Source of the DNA: an uncultured Flavobacteriales bacterium
GTDB lineage: Bacteria > Bacteroidota > Bacteroidia > Flavobacteriales > Crocinitomicaceae
Assembly: GCA_946479125.1 (NCBI GenBank)
Contig: CAMLET010000193.1
Span: 1-6,505, forward strand
Reading direction: 5' to 3'
DNA length: 6,505 nt
The notes beneath the pieces are model-generated. The model was not told the origin of the DNA, ran no database searches, and was given only the letters and a program-made list of their open reading frames with translations. Below are positions 5,496 through 6,505 of the stretch, piece after piece. The position numbers and the translations under genes were made by a program. How positions within the stretch are numbered: position 1 is the first letter of the stretch; every line of letters begins with the position of its first letter.

Positions 5496-6505
5496 CTACA
5501 TTGATTCTGCGAAATACTTCATGATAATCTTCGCTTTTGACATCCCGACAATTCGTGCCAGTTGTTCCTCATTTTGTTCTTTCACGCGTTTCACAGATTT
5601 AAAGGCTTTGATCAAATCCTGAACGGTCTTCTCCCCAATGCCTGGAATTTCTTCCAATTCATTGGTCAAAGCACCTTTGCTTCGTCTGTTTCTATGGTGC
5701 GTAATTCCAAAACGGTGAGCTTCGTTTCGTAAATGCTGAATGATTTTCAGGGTTTCCGAACGTTTATCAAGATAAAGCGGTAAACTGTCTCCAGGATAAA
5801 ACAATTCTTCCAGACGTTTGGCAATACCAATGATGGCTACTTTACCACGAATATTTAGTCTTTCTAACGCCTCCAAAGCGGCGCCCAATTGTCCTTTTCC
5901 ACCATCAATAATAATGAGCTGCGGCAAGGGCTGATTTTCTTCCAATAATCTTCGGTAGCGTCTGAAAACTGCTTCTGTCATGGTCGCAAAATCATCCGGA
6001 CCTTCAACAGTTTGTACATTGAAATGGCGATAATCCTTCTTACTTGGCTTGGCATCTTTAAAAACCACACAGGCCGAAACAGCATTTGTTCCCTGAATGT
6101 TCGAGTTATCAAAACATTCGATGTGATGAGGTAATTCAGAAAGACGTAAATCCTTCTTCATTGTCTCCAAAATTCTGTTGGTATGTCTTTCAGGATCTTT
6201 GATTTTCTCCTGTTTCAACTTTTCAATTCGATAGTATTTGGCATTGCGGATGGAAAGGTCAATTAAGGCTTTTTTATCCCCGCGCTGCGGAACAAAGAAA
6301 TCCATTCCTTCCATTTCCCACTCCACCTTTTCTTCTACCAAAATCTCTCTCGAATCACTCTGAAAACGTTCCCGCAAAATGGGAAGAATGGTTGTGATTA
6401 CCTCATCTTTTGATGTTTCCAGCTGGCGTTTTAATTCCTGAGTCATTCCATGGATGATTGCCCCGTTGTTCACCACCAGATAATTCACGAAATACGATTC
6501 TTCGT
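5496..6505 (-). CDS. uvrC: Excinuclease ABC subunit UvrC, C-terminal portion
   Basis: UvrC is the nuclease of the UvrABC excision-repair system: recruited by UvrB at damaged DNA, it cuts the strand on both sides of the lesion. The frame is open to the right edge, so the true start lies outside; about 335 codons of a typically 600-aa protein are present. The N-terminal GIY-YIG nuclease domain, which makes the 3' cut, is not in the window. The RNase H-like domain for the 5' cut is intact. Its catalytic residues are Asp in 'IECFDNSNIQG' (codon 6108-6110), Asp in 'GPDDFATM' 39 residues later, Asp in 'IIIDGGKGQ', and His in 'NEAHRFGITHHR'; these spacings agree with D399, D438, D466 and H538 of E. 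coli UvrC. A C-terminal tandem helix-hairpin-helix follows ('LEEIPGIGEKTVQDLI' and 'EQLARIVGMSKAKII'), needed for DNA binding. The protein ends at TAG (5496-5498), immediately followed by an in-frame TGA. No sign of decay. Confidence 0.96.
   Translation of the reverse strand, partial: EESYFVNYLVVNNGAIIHGMTQELKRQLETSKDEVITTILPILRERFQSDSREILVEEKVEWEMEGMDFFVPQRGDKKALIDLSIRNAKYYRIEKLKQEKIKDPERHTNRILETMKKDLRLSELPHHIECFDNSNIQGTNAVSACVVFKDAKPSKKDYRHFNVQTVEGPDDFATMTEAVFRRYRRLLEENQPLPQLIIIDGGKGQLGAALEALERLNIRGKVAIIGIAKRLEELFYPGDSLPLYLDKRSETLKIIQHLRNEAHRFGITHHRNRRSKGALTNELEEIPGIGEKTVQDLIKAFKSVKRVKEQNEEQLARIVGMSKAKIIMKYFAESM

Noticed and set aside
5496..6488. A complete gene starting with GTG at 6488
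   Set aside because: The frame stays open to the window edge and the residues before the GTG (EESYF) read as ordinary UvrC sequence, so the true start is upstream of the window.

Overview
The window looks like chromosomal DNA of a member of the Bacteroidota, most likely a Flavobacteriia-type lineage. It is AT-rich (about 40% G+C by eye). The TonB-dependent receptor has an N-terminal carboxypeptidase-regulatory-like domain, typical of this phylum. Start codons lack clear Shine-Dalgarno sequences, and signal peptides end in the '-AQ' pattern common in Bacteroidota. The exact genus cannot be fixed from this sequence.

Layout, left to right. (1) On the minus strand, the first 56 codons of a secreted protein of unknown function run off the left edge. 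(2) A strong intrinsic terminator follows at 199-225, then a BlaI/MecI-type winged-helix repressor with no BlaR1-type M56 partner visible here. (3) Upstream of it, same strand, lies an exported papain-fold (C1, bleomycin-hydrolase-like) cysteine peptidase, and upstream of that dprA, which begins with TTG. (4) A 149-bp divergent intergenic region separates dprA from a plus-strand 782-aa TonB-dependent outer-membrane receptor. (5) The receptor converges on the C-terminal part of uvrC (minus strand, start beyond the right edge). The 27-bp gap between them holds a 14-bp palindrome made almost entirely of G and C.

How the genes fit together. dprA (single-stranded DNA handling during natural transformation) and uvrC (nucleotide excision repair) are ordinary chromosomal DNA-metabolism genes. 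The C1 peptidase and the receptor belong to the cell envelope. The minus-strand series dprA, C1 peptidase, blaI, secreted protein has short gaps, but symmetric sequences in the dprA-peptidase and peptidase-blaI gaps and the terminator after blaI suggest several transcription units rather than one operon.

I found no CRISPR array, transposon, tRNA, rRNA or phage gene, and no convincing evidence for a novel multi-gene system. The points most worth a second look are the orphan BlaI repressor next to an exported cysteine peptidase, the symmetric elements packed into the short intergenic gaps, and the GC-only palindrome between the convergent genes.
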